20,977 nt of DNA, taken from the NCBI GenBank assembly GCA_030637135.1, contig DAOVVO010000008.1, forward strand, positions 1-20,977, in the 5' to 3' direction. Under the pieces are notes generated by a model. The model was not told where the DNA came from. It did no database searches and saw only the letters and a program-made list of their open reading frames with translations. The stretch comes from Nitrospirota bacterium (GTDB taxonomy: Bacteria; Nitrospirota; Thermodesulfovibrionia; UBA6902; BMS3Bbin08). The position numbers were made by a program, and so were the translations under genes. Below, one piece after another: positions 8,389 to 16,627 of the stretch. How positions within the stretch are numbered: the stretch's first letter is position 1; each line of letters starts with the position of its first letter.

Positions 8389-8519
8389 ATCGCTATCCTA
8401 AGTTAAAAAGCAGCAAGATAACCAAAAATTACAGAAAAACAACAAATTTCTTAAAAACTGTGTATATCACGGTTTAAAATTCTTTTCAGGAATCCATCAA
8501 AGAGCGGGGGAAAATCATT

Positions 8520-9017
8520 ATGGCTACTGAACATTCCTTTGACATAGTAAGTGTTGTGAACCTCCAGGAGGTGTTAAATGCTGTTCAGCAGGCCCTGAAA
8601 GAAATCGGGCAGAGATTTGATTTCAAAGGCAGTAAAAGTAACATTGAATTGAACCGGGATAAGAATGAGATTCTCATTGTATCTGACGATGAATACAAAC
8701 TGAAAAGTGTAATTGATATACTCAAAAGCAAACTGGTTAAACGGAAAGTTCCCCTGAAATCCTTAATTTACGGAAAAATTGAGCCCGCACTCTCAGGAAC
8801 CGTTAAGCAGGTGATAACGCTTCAACAGGGAATTCCCACTGAAAAAACCAAAGAAATTGTAAAGACAATAAAAGATACAAAGATCAAGGTTCAATCTGAA
8901 ATCCAGAAGGACCAGGTTCGCATAAGAGGAAAGAAGATAGATGACCTGCAATCAATAATCAAAATTTTGCAGGAAAAAGAATTCGGAATTCATATGGATT
9001 TTGTGAATTTCAGATAA
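8520..9017 (+). CDS. yajQ: YajQ family nucleotide-binding protein
   Basis: Cytoplasmic 165-residue protein of the YajQ/DUF520 family, whose members bind nucleotides or tRNA; some bind cyclic di-GMP and modulate transcription factors. The start ATEHSFDIVS, the block FDFKGSKSNIELNRDKNEI, and the ending VRIRGKKIDDLQSIIKILQ...FVNFR match the family throughout and cover both ferredoxin-like halves. The length is normal. GGGGGA lies about eight bases before the ATG. Its ligand in this organism cannot be told. It has its own promoter candidate and no operon partner. Confidence 0.95.
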   Translation: MATEHSFDIVSVVNLQEVLNAVQQALKEIGQRFDFKGSKSNIELNRDKNEILIVSDDEYKLKSVIDILKSKLVKRKVPLKSLIYGKIEPALSGTVKQVITLQQGIPTEKTKEIVKTIKDTKIKVQSEIQKDQVRIRGKKIDDLQSIIKILQEKEFGIHMDFVNFR

Positions 9018-9410
9018 CTCAATTTCTTTGTCTAAAGAAGCCCGTTCCTTGTTGTGCGTGATGTGTAATGAGAGAAAATTACTATATACATAACCATTAC
9101 GCATTACCCGTCATGATAAATTCGAGCTTAATTCAATTACAGATGTCCTCGGAAAAAAATATATGTATATTCGGGCTGACGCCTTATACAGGGCACATGG
9201 GAGCAGTACGTGACATTTCAGAAGTTATCTTTGTGGTAAATACTGTAAATGACAGAACTCCTCCCGCTCCATTTCATTTACATGGATCTGATGAAGGAAT
9301 TCTCTGCTATGGGTATATGGAGCACACATCAGACTTGTGAAAAAAAGCCATTTTATATGGAGTATTTCTAAATTCTTCGGTCAAGCTTATACTTCCGTTG
9401 TAGAAGTTAA
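9018..9410 (+). other. 393-bp gap with no convincing gene
   Basis: Between yajQ and the acyltransferase gene. An open frame at 9068-9340 (90 residues) lacks a ribosome-binding site, resembles nothing I know and has an unlikely composition. An imperfect inverted repeat (9057-9070 against 9102-9115, 11 of 14 pairs) overlaps its start. No terminator with a T-run or clear promoter was found. Confidence 0.4.
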
Positions 9411-10358
9411 ATGAAAAAAAAACGCAAAAAAAAAGGCACATTCATCAAGGTTCTGGAATATACGGCAGTTTATTGTATTATCCTAATCTCATATGCCGTC
9501 CCACAAAAATGTATTACTACAATCAGTAATTCTCTCGGGGACTTGCTTTTTTTTCTCGTATCAAAGCGCCGTAATATAGCTCTTGAAAACCTGCGGAATG
9601 CGTTTCAGAAGGAAAAAAACGAACAGGAAATAAGAAATATTGCCCGTCAGTCATGCAGGTCATTTTTTCTCACATTTTTAGAGAGTGTAAAATTCCGTTT
9701 TCTGTTTACAAAAAATGATACCGTCAACAGCTTTATGTCCGGGATGGAAAAACTGAAAGGGCTTTTCCATGAGGCGAAAAAAATACATGATAAATCAGGG
9801 GGATGTGTCTTTGTAACCCCTCATATCGGCAGCTGGGAGCTCCTTCCATACATTGCCTCATGTGCGGGAATTCCTCTTGTGATTGTTGTGAGACCGCTTG
9901 ATAACGAGTACCTGGAAAAACTCATATACGCAAGCCGTGCTGCAAGCGGTCAGGGTATCATTCCGAAAAGGAATGCCTTATTTGTACTCCGAAAAACCCT
10001 CAAACAGGGAAAATCTACAGGAATATTGCCGGACCAGAGCACAATGAAGGGCCTTTCCGTTAATTTTTTTGGACGCAAAGCAACCACCACCCCTGTCCCG
10101 GCGATACTTGCCATCACATACAAAAGACCAATTGTTGTTGTTGCCTGCTTGAGAAAACCGGGCACGTATCAATATGAAGGCACTCTTTGTGACCCGATCT
10201 GGCCCGGAGAATATAAAAACGAAAAGGATGAAATATTTCGCCTCACTGAGGCCGTAAACCGCGATATGGAATCAATTATTCGTAAATATCCTGAGCAGTA
10301 TCTCTGGATCCACAACCGCTGGAAGACCTACAAGGGGAAAAAAGAATTTCTTAAGTGA
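9411..10358 (+). CDS. LpxL/HtrB-family lipid A acyltransferase
   Basis: Inner-membrane acyltransferase of the LpxL/LpxM/HtrB group, which adds secondary acyl chains to lipid A precursors. The 315-residue protein has a Lys-rich start, one N-terminal membrane helix (about 14-32), and the catalytic H-x4-E motif in PHIGSWE (H138, E143). DQSTMKG with SVNFFGR follows, then VACLRKPGTYQYEG and the C-terminal YPEQYLWIHNRWKT, all family hallmarks. Which acyl chain and position it uses cannot be told. The start codon is followed by a run of nine A and has a weak RBS, so the exact start and reading accuracy there are less sure. It belongs functionally with lptF/lptG further along, though not in one operon. 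Confidence 0.9.
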   Translation: MKKKRKKKGTFIKVLEYTAVYCIILISYAVPQKCITTISNSLGDLLFFLVSKRRNIALENLRNAFQKEKNEQEIRNIARQSCRSFFLTFLESVKFRFLFTKNDTVNSFMSGMEKLKGLFHEAKKIHDKSGGCVFVTPHIGSWELLPYIASCAGIPLVIVVRPLDNEYLEKLIYASRAASGQGIIPKRNALFVLRKTLKQGKSTGILPDQSTMKGLSVNFFGRKATTTPVPAILAITYKRPIVVVACLRKPGTYQYEGTLCDPIWPGEYKNEKDEIFRLTEAVNRDMESIIRKYPEQYLWIHNRWKTYKGKKEFLK

Positions 10359-10389
10359 CAAACTACTGCTTTCTCCCAAAGATTAAGCG

Positions 10390-10403
10390 TGGTGAATTCA
10401 CCA
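10390..10403. repeat. 14-bp perfect palindrome
   Basis: TGGTGAATTCACCA, flanked by GCG and GCGC so that the stem can extend with one bulged base. It lies 32 bp past the acyltransferase stop with no T-run. It could be an operator or 3'-end hairpin; no function is assignable. Confidence 0.4.
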
Positions 10404-10556
10404 GCGCTGAATGAAAAAAGATGTCTTTTCCCAGATTCTATAATGAATGTTTTCCGGAGATGAACATACTATAAAATTTCGTGTTATGAACAATCACCCA
10501 TTTTATCCAGAGACTGTATGTTAAAATGATAAAACGAGCCTGCCGTCAGGAATGAG

Positions 10557-10577
10557 AGTTTGGAGTTTAGAGTTCAG
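10557..10577 (+). repeat. Three 7-bp tandem units AGTTTRG
   Basis: AGTTTGG, AGTTTAG and AGTTCAG in direct succession, in the gap before ubiX. This is a small microsatellite-like tract without known role. The rest of the 10359-10651 gap shows only AT-rich promoter-like sequence that I cannot assign firmly. Confidence 0.5.
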
Positions 10578-10651
10578 ATTGAAACAGACCTTGTAAAATA
10601 ATTACAGAGCACAATCGCATTTACGTGCTTCAGGAGGCTTTAAATAACAAA

Positions 10652-11245
10652 ATGAAAACATTCATTGTCGCAATCACGGGTGCAAGCGGGTCAATTTACG
10701 GTATCAGGCTTATTCAAGAGCTTATTAAATCTGAAATCAGAATATATCTTGTGGTCTCAAAGCAAGCTTTCCCTATTATTACGCTTGAAACAGGCATTAA
10801 CTGGTCCGGCAAGACAGACTCTGAGACAGAAAAAAAAATACAGGAATACTTCTCTTCCAAGAACATCAGATACTACAGTGAAGATAATCTCTCAGCACCT
10901 TTTTCAAGCGGTTCATTTCTGACGGACGGTATGCTTGTCATCCCCTGTTCCATGAAAACCCTTTCAGGAATTGCAAATGGTTATGCCGGCAATCTTATTG
11001 ACAGGGCAGCTGACGTCACACTAAAAGAAGGGAGAATGCTCATACTGGTGCCGCGTGAAATGCCCTTTAATGCTCTGCATCTGGAAAATATGCTTAAGCT
11101 TGCACGTCTCGGAGTAAAAATAGCCCCTCCTATACCCGCCTTCTATCACAAGCCGAAAACCGTAAATGACATGGTAGATTATGTTGTGGGAAAAATACTT
11201 GACAGCTCAGGAATAGTTCATAATCTCATCAAGAGATGGGAATAA
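10652..11245 (+). CDS. ubiX: Flavin prenyltransferase UbiX
   Basis: Makes prenylated FMN, the cofactor of UbiD-type (de)carboxylases, from reduced FMN and dimethylallyl phosphate. The protein of 197 residues begins MKTFIVAITGASGSIYGIRL, with the N-terminal flavin-binding TGASGSIYG. It continues with SSGSFLTDGMLVIPCSMKTLSGIANGYAG and the C-terminal block PREMPFNALHLENMLKLARLG...PAFYHKP, all family hallmarks. The frame stays open back to GTG at 10625, but ATG at 10652 gives the family start. AGGAGG (10632-10637) is 14 bases upstream, farther than usual. No ubiD partner lies in the window. In an anaerobe it may serve futalosine-type menaquinone synthesis or aromatic degradation. Confidence 0.95.
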   Translation: MKTFIVAITGASGSIYGIRLIQELIKSEIRIYLVVSKQAFPIITLETGINWSGKTDSETEKKIQEYFSSKNIRYYSEDNLSAPFSSGSFLTDGMLVIPCSMKTLSGIANGYAGNLIDRAADVTLKEGRMLILVPREMPFNALHLENMLKLARLGVKIAPPIPAFYHKPKTVNDMVDYVVGKILDSSGIVHNLIKRWE

Positions 11246-11300
11246 CAGAGCGAATTCTATATTTGCAAATCCCTGTTAAGATGTGGTTAAATAGCTGGCT

Positions 11301-12548
11301 ATGAATACCATCTACCTTATAGATGTAACAAACAGAGACGGCGTGCAGACCTCACGCATTATGTTGAGCAAGCTCGCCAAGACCATTCTCAACATTTATC
11401 TTGACGGTATGGGAATATTTCAAAGCGAGATTGGATTTCCTACGCTAAGACATGAGATAAATTATATAAATGCCAATCTCGAACTTGCACAGAAAGGCGT
11501 TATCAAGAATATGCACCTTGAAGGCTGGTGCAGAGCGGTCAAAAAAGATATAGAGCTCGCTTTTAAAAACTGCCCGAAAATAAAACATCTGAATATATCA
11601 ATCTCAACCTCCGAGATAATGATTCAGGGAAAATTCCAGGGCCGGAAGCAATGGAATGACATTCTTCTTTCAATGCTCGAAGCATTAAAAACCGCGAAAG
11701 CCCTCGGTGCAGAAACCGTAGGAGTGAATGCAGAGGATGCATCAAGAACTGACGTTGAGAGACTTATAGAATTTGCACAGGCTGCCAAAGAAAACGGGGC
11801 TGACCGTTTTCGTTACTGTGACACCCTTGGTGCAGATGACCCTATAACAATCTATCAGAGAATAAAGCATATTGTCGCAAAAACAAAATTCCCCATAGAA
11901 ATGCACTGCCATAATGATCTTGGTATGGCTGAGGCTGTTTCTGTTGCCGGGGCACAGGGCGCAATAGAAAGCGGCGTTGATACCTATATTAATACAACAA
12001 TTAACGGTTATGGTGAGAGGGCCGGTAATTGCGACCTTGTTTCAACAATACTGGCGCTCACGTACTCACATGGTTTTGAGGACAAATTTCATCTCTTTGA
12101 CAAGGTAGATTTAAAGAAATCATGGAAGATCGCCCGTTATGCATCGCATGCCTTTGGTATTCCTATTCCAATAAACCAGGTCGGCGTTGGTGCAAATGCA
12201 TTTGCACATGAATCAGGAATACATGCAGATGGCGCGCTCAAGGACAGACGCAACTATGAACTCTATGACCCTGAGGATGTAGGAAGAGGAGAACCCGAAC
12301 TGCTCGAAACAGGCAGGATTATAACCACAGGTGAATATGGGGGACTTTCGGGTTTCAAACACGTATATGATAAACTTGGCATTCACTTTCATGATGATAA
12401 AGAGGCAAGAAAAGTTCTTGAAATTGTTCAGTATGCAAACCTCCATACCCAGAGACCCCTCACTGATGATGAGTTGAAGTTTATCGCAACACATCCTGAG
12501 TTGACAAACAAAATCCTCACAGTCAGTCCGGAATTTCCATCTGAATAA
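11301..12548 (+). CDS. Homocitrate synthase/isopropylmalate synthase family enzyme, possibly Re-citrate synthase
   Basis: DRE-TIM metallolyase that condenses acetyl-CoA with a 2-oxo acid. The 415 residues form one TIM-barrel catalytic domain plus a short tail; the C-terminal regulatory domain of leucine-feedback LeuA is absent. The active-site start reads DVTNRDGVQ (8-16) rather than the common DTTLRDGEQ. The metal ligands are in HCHNDLGMA (H202, H204), followed by INGYGERAGNCD (234-245) and HESGIHADG. The enzyme could be homocitrate synthase, NifV-like, or the Re-citrate synthase found in anaerobes. The next gene, an isocitrate-type dehydrogenase translated from an overlapping TAATG, favours citrate or homocitrate synthesis rather than leucine synthesis. 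The choice among these is inference; the family is secure. Confidence 0.82.
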   Translation: MNTIYLIDVTNRDGVQTSRIMLSKLAKTILNIYLDGMGIFQSEIGFPTLRHEINYINANLELAQKGVIKNMHLEGWCRAVKKDIELAFKNCPKIKHLNISISTSEIMIQGKFQGRKQWNDILLSMLEALKTAKALGAETVGVNAEDASRTDVERLIEFAQAAKENGADRFRYCDTLGADDPITIYQRIKHIVAKTKFPIEMHCHNDLGMAEAVSVAGAQGAIESGVDTYINTTINGYGERAGNCDLVSTILALTYSHGFEDKFHLFDKVDLKKSWKIARYASHAFGIPIPINQVGVGANAFAHESGIHADGALKDRRNYELYDPEDVGRGEPELLETGRIITTGEYGGLSGFKHVYDKLGIHFHDDKEARKVLEIVQYANLHTQRPLTDDELKFIATHPELTNKILTVSPEFPSE

Positions 12549-13624
12549 TGCATACAGTCACCCTCATCCCAGGAGACGGTATAGGCCCCGAGATTACTGA
12601 AGCGACAAAGAGAGTTCTCGAAGCTACCGGTGTGTCTTTTGAATGGGATATCCAGAATGCAGGAGAAGAGGTTTATAAGCGGGAAGGAAACCCACTCCCA
12701 AAGAGAGTGCTTGAATCCATAAAGAAAAATAAAATAGCCCTTAAGGGACCTATCACCACACCCGTTGGCACTGGCTTTAGAAGTGTAAATGTCCTTTTGC
12801 GGCAATTGCTGGATTTATTCTGCTGTCTCAGACCGTGCAAGACCTATCAAGGAGCAAAATCGAGATATAAAAACATAGACCTTGTTATCATAAGAGAAAA
12901 TACAGAGGACCTTTATGCGGGCATCGAGTATGAAAAAGACTCTGAAGGGGCACAATCAATTATTGAGTTTGTAAAAAAATCAACGGGGAAAATTATACGC
13001 CAGGATTCAGGTATAAGTATAAAGCCGATTTCCGTTTATGGTACAGAACGCATTGTACGTTCTGCCTTTGACTATGCAAGAAAAAACAAGCGGCATAAGG
13101 TAACCGCTGTGCACAAGGCAAACATCATGAAATATTCAGACGGACTTTTCCTCGATGTATCGAGGGCAGTTGCAAAAAAATATCCAGATATTGAATTTGA
13201 AGATAAAATAGTTGATAATATGTGTATGCAGTTAGTTCAAAAACCCGAGCTTTACGACGTTATTGTCCTGCCAAATCTTTACGGCGATATTGTCTCTGAC
13301 CTCTCCGCAGGGTTAATCGGAGGTCTTGGTCTTGCACCAGGAGCAAATAGAGGAGACGAATATGCGGTTTTTGAGCCGACACACGGCAGTGCACCAAAAT
13401 ATAAAGGACTTAACAAGGTAAACCCAATGGCTATGATGCTCAGCGGAATCATGATGTTAAGCCACATTGGGGAAACAACAGCAGCAGAAAAATTAGAAAA
13501 TGCACTTGCTTCTGTCATAAAAGAAGGTAAATCGGTTACCTATGACATGAAGCCAACCTCTGACGACCCCACTGCAGCAACGACATCCGGTGTTGCAGAT
13601 GCTGTAATTTCAAAAGTTGCATAA
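12548..13624 (+). CDS. Isocitrate/homoisocitrate dehydrogenase family enzyme, probably NADP-preferring
   Basis: Beta-decarboxylating dehydrogenase, 358 residues. The substrate loop SVNVLLRQLLDL (S79, N81, R85) with R95 and R116 (IRENTEDLYAG) is of the isocitrate rather than the isopropylmalate type. Catalytic K190 is in VHKANIMKYSDG, and metal-binding aspartates are in YGDIVSDLSAG. At the cofactor site the sequence is HGSAPKYKG (K284, Y285) followed by VTYD (Y332). Lys-Tyr at this place marks NADP use in E. coli Icd, whereas NAD enzymes usually have Asp-Ile; the fourth NADP residue (Arg in E. coli) is Pro336 here. The start overlaps the previous stop by one base, so translation is coupled. 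It likely performs the oxidative step after the upstream synthase and an aconitase encoded elsewhere. Confidence 0.85.
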   Translation: MHTVTLIPGDGIGPEITEATKRVLEATGVSFEWDIQNAGEEVYKREGNPLPKRVLESIKKNKIALKGPITTPVGTGFRSVNVLLRQLLDLFCCLRPCKTYQGAKSRYKNIDLVIIRENTEDLYAGIEYEKDSEGAQSIIEFVKKSTGKIIRQDSGISIKPISVYGTERIVRSAFDYARKNKRHKVTAVHKANIMKYSDGLFLDVSRAVAKKYPDIEFEDKIVDNMCMQLVQKPELYDVIVLPNLYGDIVSDLSAGLIGGLGLAPGANRGDEYAVFEPTHGSAPKYKGLNKVNPMAMMLSGIMMLSHIGETTAAEKLENALASVIKEGKSVTYDMKPTSDDPTAATTSGVADAVISKVA

Positions 13625-13629
13625 AATTC

Positions 13630-14892
13630 ATGGAACCTGGCCCCATTAGTCTTTTAATTATAGTAGTCTGCATTATTCTGATTGCCATCCTTTCCAGTTC
13701 TGAAGTTGCCTTCGTTGCAGTAAGCAAAATCAGGTTAAGACATCTCATCGAAAAAGACAACAGAAGGGCAAAAACTGCTCAGAAAATCCGTGACCAGCAT
13801 GACAAGCTCTTCAGCGCAGTAATCCTATCAGGCAATTTATTCACCATACTCGCAACATCTATTGGCACTGCGCTTACATTGAAAATTTTCGGGGAAGACT
13901 TTGGCATTATAATCGCAACTATACTAATGACCTTCCTGACTGTCGTGTTTGGTGAGCTTGCACCCAAAACCTTTGCTGTTTCTCACGCAGAGAAAATTGT
14001 TTTAGTCATGGCAAAACCACTGGAGATATATATAAAAATAATCTCACCGATTGTCTGGACCTTCAGTAAGACATCAAATTCGATAATCCGTTTTTTTGGA
14101 GGGGAGGTAAAACCCACGCCGCAGTTTCTAACCGAGGAAGAAATGAAGGCAATGATAAGCATAGGCGAAGAAAATGGCACAATTGAAGAAGAAGAGAAAA
14201 GGATGCTCCATAATGTTTTTGAGTTTGGCGACAAAAAGGTTTCTGAGGCAATGGTGCCGAGGACAGAAATCGTTGCTGTCCATGAAGATGCCGTTGTATC
14301 AGATGTCCTTGAACTTGTATCAGCAGAAGGCTATTCACGCTACCCCGTTATTAAGGAGACAGTGGACAATATTGTCGGAGTACTTTATCTCAAAGATATT
14401 TTGCTTAAAATGTCTAAAGAAGAAATAAACGGTCAAATACCTATAAGAAGCCTCATACGGGATGCTAACTATATTCCCGAAAGTAAAATGGTAACTGAAC
14501 TTCTTGATGACATGCAGAAGAACAAATTCCATATTGCGGTTGTCGTTGATGAACACGGGGGCACTGCCGGGCTCATAACACTTGAAGATATAATGGAAGA
14601 AATAGTCGGGGGTCTCCAGGATGAATTTGAGGCTATAGAAGCTGAAAAAGAAGTCGAGATTGTTGATGAGAGAACCTTTGTAGTTGCAGGCCACACAGGA
14701 ATAGATGAAATTAATGAACTTGTCGGGTCCGAATTAAAAAGTGAAGAATTCCATACTATAGGTGGCTTTATTTTTGGCCTCTTCGGTCATCTCCCAAAAG
14801 TTGGAGAACAGTTACGCTACCATGATCTGCGGTTCCTCATCCTTGAAATGGACGGTAAAAAAATAGAAAAGATAAAAATAACCAAAATTTAA
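13630..14892 (+). CDS. DUF21-CBS-CorC_HlyC membrane protein (CNNM/CorC family)
   Basis: 420-residue protein of the CorC/CNNM/hemolysin C-related family, implicated in Mg2+ or Co2+ efflux and membrane integrity. The DUF21 transmembrane domain fills about 1-150 (four hydrophobic segments; SSSEVAFVAV, VFGELAPKTFAV). Next comes the acidic helix with EEEMKAMISIGEENGTIEEEEKRM, a CBS pair (about 195-320: MVPRTEIVAV, YSRYPVI, VVGVLY-type and VVDEHGGTAGLITLEDIMEEIVG), and the C-terminal CorC_HlyC domain (about 335-415). The ATG is five bases past the dehydrogenase stop, without a clear RBS, so it is probably translated from the same mRNA. Nothing links it functionally to those metabolic genes. Confidence 0.93.
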   Translation: MEPGPISLLIIVVCIILIAILSSSEVAFVAVSKIRLRHLIEKDNRRAKTAQKIRDQHDKLFSAVILSGNLFTILATSIGTALTLKIFGEDFGIIIATILMTFLTVVFGELAPKTFAVSHAEKIVLVMAKPLEIYIKIISPIVWTFSKTSNSIIRFFGGEVKPTPQFLTEEEMKAMISIGEENGTIEEEEKRMLHNVFEFGDKKVSEAMVPRTEIVAVHEDAVVSDVLELVSAEGYSRYPVIKETVDNIVGVLYLKDILLKMSKEEINGQIPIRSLIRDANYIPESKMVTELLDDMQKNKFHIAVVVDEHGGTAGLITLEDIMEEIVGGLQDEFEAIEAEKEVEIVDERTFVVAGHTGIDEINELVGSELKSEEFHTIGGFIFGLFGHLPKVGEQLRYHDLRFLILEMDGKKIEKIKITKI

Positions 14893-15028
14893 AAGACTGA
14901 ACCATCCCGATATCTGCTCACTTCATTCCCTCCTCCGGGTTAAGATAACGGTGTAATTTTTCTGAACTGACTGAATGTGAACAAGAATTTTTTGCCCTCC
15001 TTTTTTATATCCTCATAGCTGCATAATG

Positions 15029-15034
15029 TATAAT
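15029..15034 (+). promoter_or_regulatory. Promoter -10 candidate before the 96-residue ORF
   Basis: TATAAT, in the 243-bp gap after the CorC-family gene. The matching -35 is poor, so this is tentative. The rest of the gap is AT-rich with no recognised structure. Confidence 0.3.
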
Positions 15035-15135
15035 TCAGGGCATTTAAACCATTTTTTCAGTGACAAATGATATCAATAAAGGTAGAATCATTTTTTGAAC
15101 ATAAGTCCTTAATAAATTTTTAAAAAGGGGAGGTT

Positions 15136-15426
15136 ATGGATCCTCAGGTTTCAGAAGAGAATGTTCCTTCATATAAAACAGTCGAAGAAAAAATTCGACA
15201 GATCGACAATACAATTATAATAGTCCGAACTTATTATATAATTGAAAATCTGAGTTTTACCTTCAGATTTCAGTTAATAAAAAAAGATAAAATTTGCATG
15301 GTGGACATCCCCGGTAAACTCCTTACTGATTTAAAAAATAAAATTTTAGCATCTGAACAGGAGTTAACTGATATTTTAAACTCACATATCCAAAGTCCTG
15401 AGTGCTGGATTGATTTTGAAAAGTAA
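15136..15426 (+). CDS. Hypothetical 96-residue protein
   Basis: I do not recognise this protein. It is soluble, with an acidic N terminus (MDPQVSEENVPSYKTVEEKI), a predicted helix, a strand-rich middle (NTIIIVRTYYIIENLSFTFRFQLI, then KDKICMVDIPGKLL) and a C-terminal helical part with QELTDILN. It has no signal peptide or membrane segment. Two cysteines (ICMVD, ECWID) are not arranged as a metal site. A strong AGGGGAGG (15126-15133) just before the ATG supports real translation. It stands alone between the CorC-family gene and the convergent lpt operon. A structured intergenic RNA region begins right at its stop codon. Confidence 0.65.
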   Translation: MDPQVSEENVPSYKTVEEKIRQIDNTIIIVRTYYIIENLSFTFRFQLIKKDKICMVDIPGKLLTDLKNKILASEQELTDILNSHIQSPECWIDFEK

Positions 15427-15510
15427 ACCCCGTTAGAGATTTTACAATCTCTAACAGTATACACCGACGATAGCTTTGAACCCCATAAGACCTTTGGTCT
15501 CTTACGGGGT
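15427..15510 (+). promoter_or_regulatory. Structured convergent intergenic region with alternative hairpins
   Basis: Two local hairpins are visible: 15432-15455 (GTTAGAGATT-TTAC-AATCTCTAAC, perfect 10-bp stem) and 15480-15510 (ACCCC/GGGGT and TAAGA/TCTTA stem parts). In addition 15427-15438 (ACCCCGTTAGAG) can pair with 15499-15510 (11 of 12), which would break both. No T-run follows either, so a simple intrinsic terminator is unlikely; they may protect mRNA ends of the converging genes. Confidence 0.45.
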
Positions 15511-15554
15511 GAACAAAAGACCGTCATATAATGTTCCCTCTTTTCAGGGAGAAC

Positions 15555-16622
15555 TCACTCTTTGATTCTTACAAACATGTACCCCCCGGTTATACCAAAG
15601 ACAACAGGACCTATCCAGGGTGCCAGGGCTGGAGAAACAGTGCCAGTATTACCGAGTGATAAACTAATTGATAAAACCAGCCAGTAACCTATAATTACGA
15701 CAAGGCCTAAACCAGCAGCTCTCAGGCCGCCTCCCAATCTGGCATTTAATGCAAGGGCCACCCCAAATAAAATCATTACAAAATTAACTGTTGGGTAAGC
15801 AAGTTTACCGTAGAGTTCAACAATATATTTCAAGTTTTTAAAACCCGCGTTTTCAAGCCTTTTATAATACGCATAGAGTTCAGAAAAATTCATTTCACCC
15901 GGTTTTCTCATCTCTTCCCTGAAGATATTTGGTTCTTCCAACCCTGTATAAATAAGAGCCTTATGCCTTTTCGTGTCATTGTTAAAATCAAAAACAGTAG
16001 CATTTTTAAGCTTCCATCTGTTGTCAATCCACTCTGCCTCCTCTGCCTCTATTCTCTTTTGTATTTCGAAAGAAGGACTAAGTATAAAAATACTTATCTT
16101 CAAAACCTTGTTTTTATTTTCCACAAAATCCCTTATCCTTATTAAACTCCCGTCAAGACCCTTAAGCCAGAGCGCACCTTCCCTATAAGTGATTTTTGGC
16201 GACTTTTTTAGAATTTTTATGTTTCTTATCCATGCAGCCTTTCTTGTTGCCAGGGGAGCCAGAGTTTCACTGAAAATTAACACAGATACACTGATTACAA
16301 TTCCGAGTAACAGAAAGGAGGAAAAGAGCTTTTTTAAACTACCACCCGCCGCCCTGATCGCTACCGTCTCCTTCCACTTTGATGCAATACCAACAGTAAA
16401 AAGTATAGAAAGAAGTGAAGCGACTGGAGTTACTAATAATAAAGATTTAGGGGCCTGCAGTAAGAGGTACTGAAACACTAAATAAATTGAACTCTTATTC
16501 GTATAAAATTCGTCCATCTTATCAAAAAACTCCGCAACCAGCAAGATTACCGTCATACCTATGAGAATTAAGAAAAAATACTTGAAAAATTCCTTGAGGA
16601 AATATCTTGACAAAATCTTCAT
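15555..16622 (-). CDS. lptG: LPS export permease LptG
   Basis: Inner-membrane subunit of the LptB2FG transporter, which extracts LPS and passes it to the LptC/LptA bridge. The 355-residue length and plan fit: N-terminal helices starting MKILSRYFLKEFFKYFFLILIG, the cytoplasmic coupling segment with KETVAIRAAGGSLKKL, a periplasmic beta-jellyroll part (about 130-260), and the last helices with ARLGGGLRAAGLG. It starts five bases after the lptF stop, with AAGAG as RBS. It is distinguished from LptF by the MKILSRY start and the order in the operon. lptB, lptA and lptC are not in the window. Confidence 0.93.
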   Translation of the reverse strand: MKILSRYFLKEFFKYFFLILIGMTVILLVAEFFDKMDEFYTNKSSIYLVFQYLLLQAPKSLLLVTPVASLLSILFTVGIASKWKETVAIRAAGGSLKKLFSSFLLLGIVISVSVLIFSETLAPLATRKAAWIRNIKILKKSPKITYREGALWLKGLDGSLIRIRDFVENKNKVLKISIFILSPSFEIQKRIEAEEAEWIDNRWKLKNATVFDFNNDTKRHKALIYTGLEEPNIFREEMRKPGEMNFSELYAYYKRLENAGFKNLKYIVELYGKLAYPTVNFVMILFGVALALNARLGGGLRAAGLGLVVIIGYWLVLSISLSLGNTGTVSPALAPWIGPVVFGITGGYMFVRIKE

Positions 16623-16627
16623 TTCTC

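Noticed and set aside
9068..9340. 90-codon open frame after yajQ
   Set aside because: No ribosome-binding site, no recognisable motif, an inverted repeat across its start, and composition unlike neighbouring genes. Treated as non-coding.
9411..9432. Frameshift or phase-variable tract at the acyltransferase start
   Set aside because: The A-run follows the ATG and could slip, but the frame is intact and nothing here shows variation.
11301..12548. LeuA, leucine-feedback isopropylmalate synthase
   Set aside because: The C-terminal regulatory domain is missing, the active-site start is atypical, and the coupled gene has isocitrate-type rather than isopropylmalate-type substrate residues.
15432..15455. 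Intrinsic terminator for the 96-residue ORF
   Set aside because: The 10-bp stem is perfect, but no T-run follows on either strand, so I recorded it only as a structured region.
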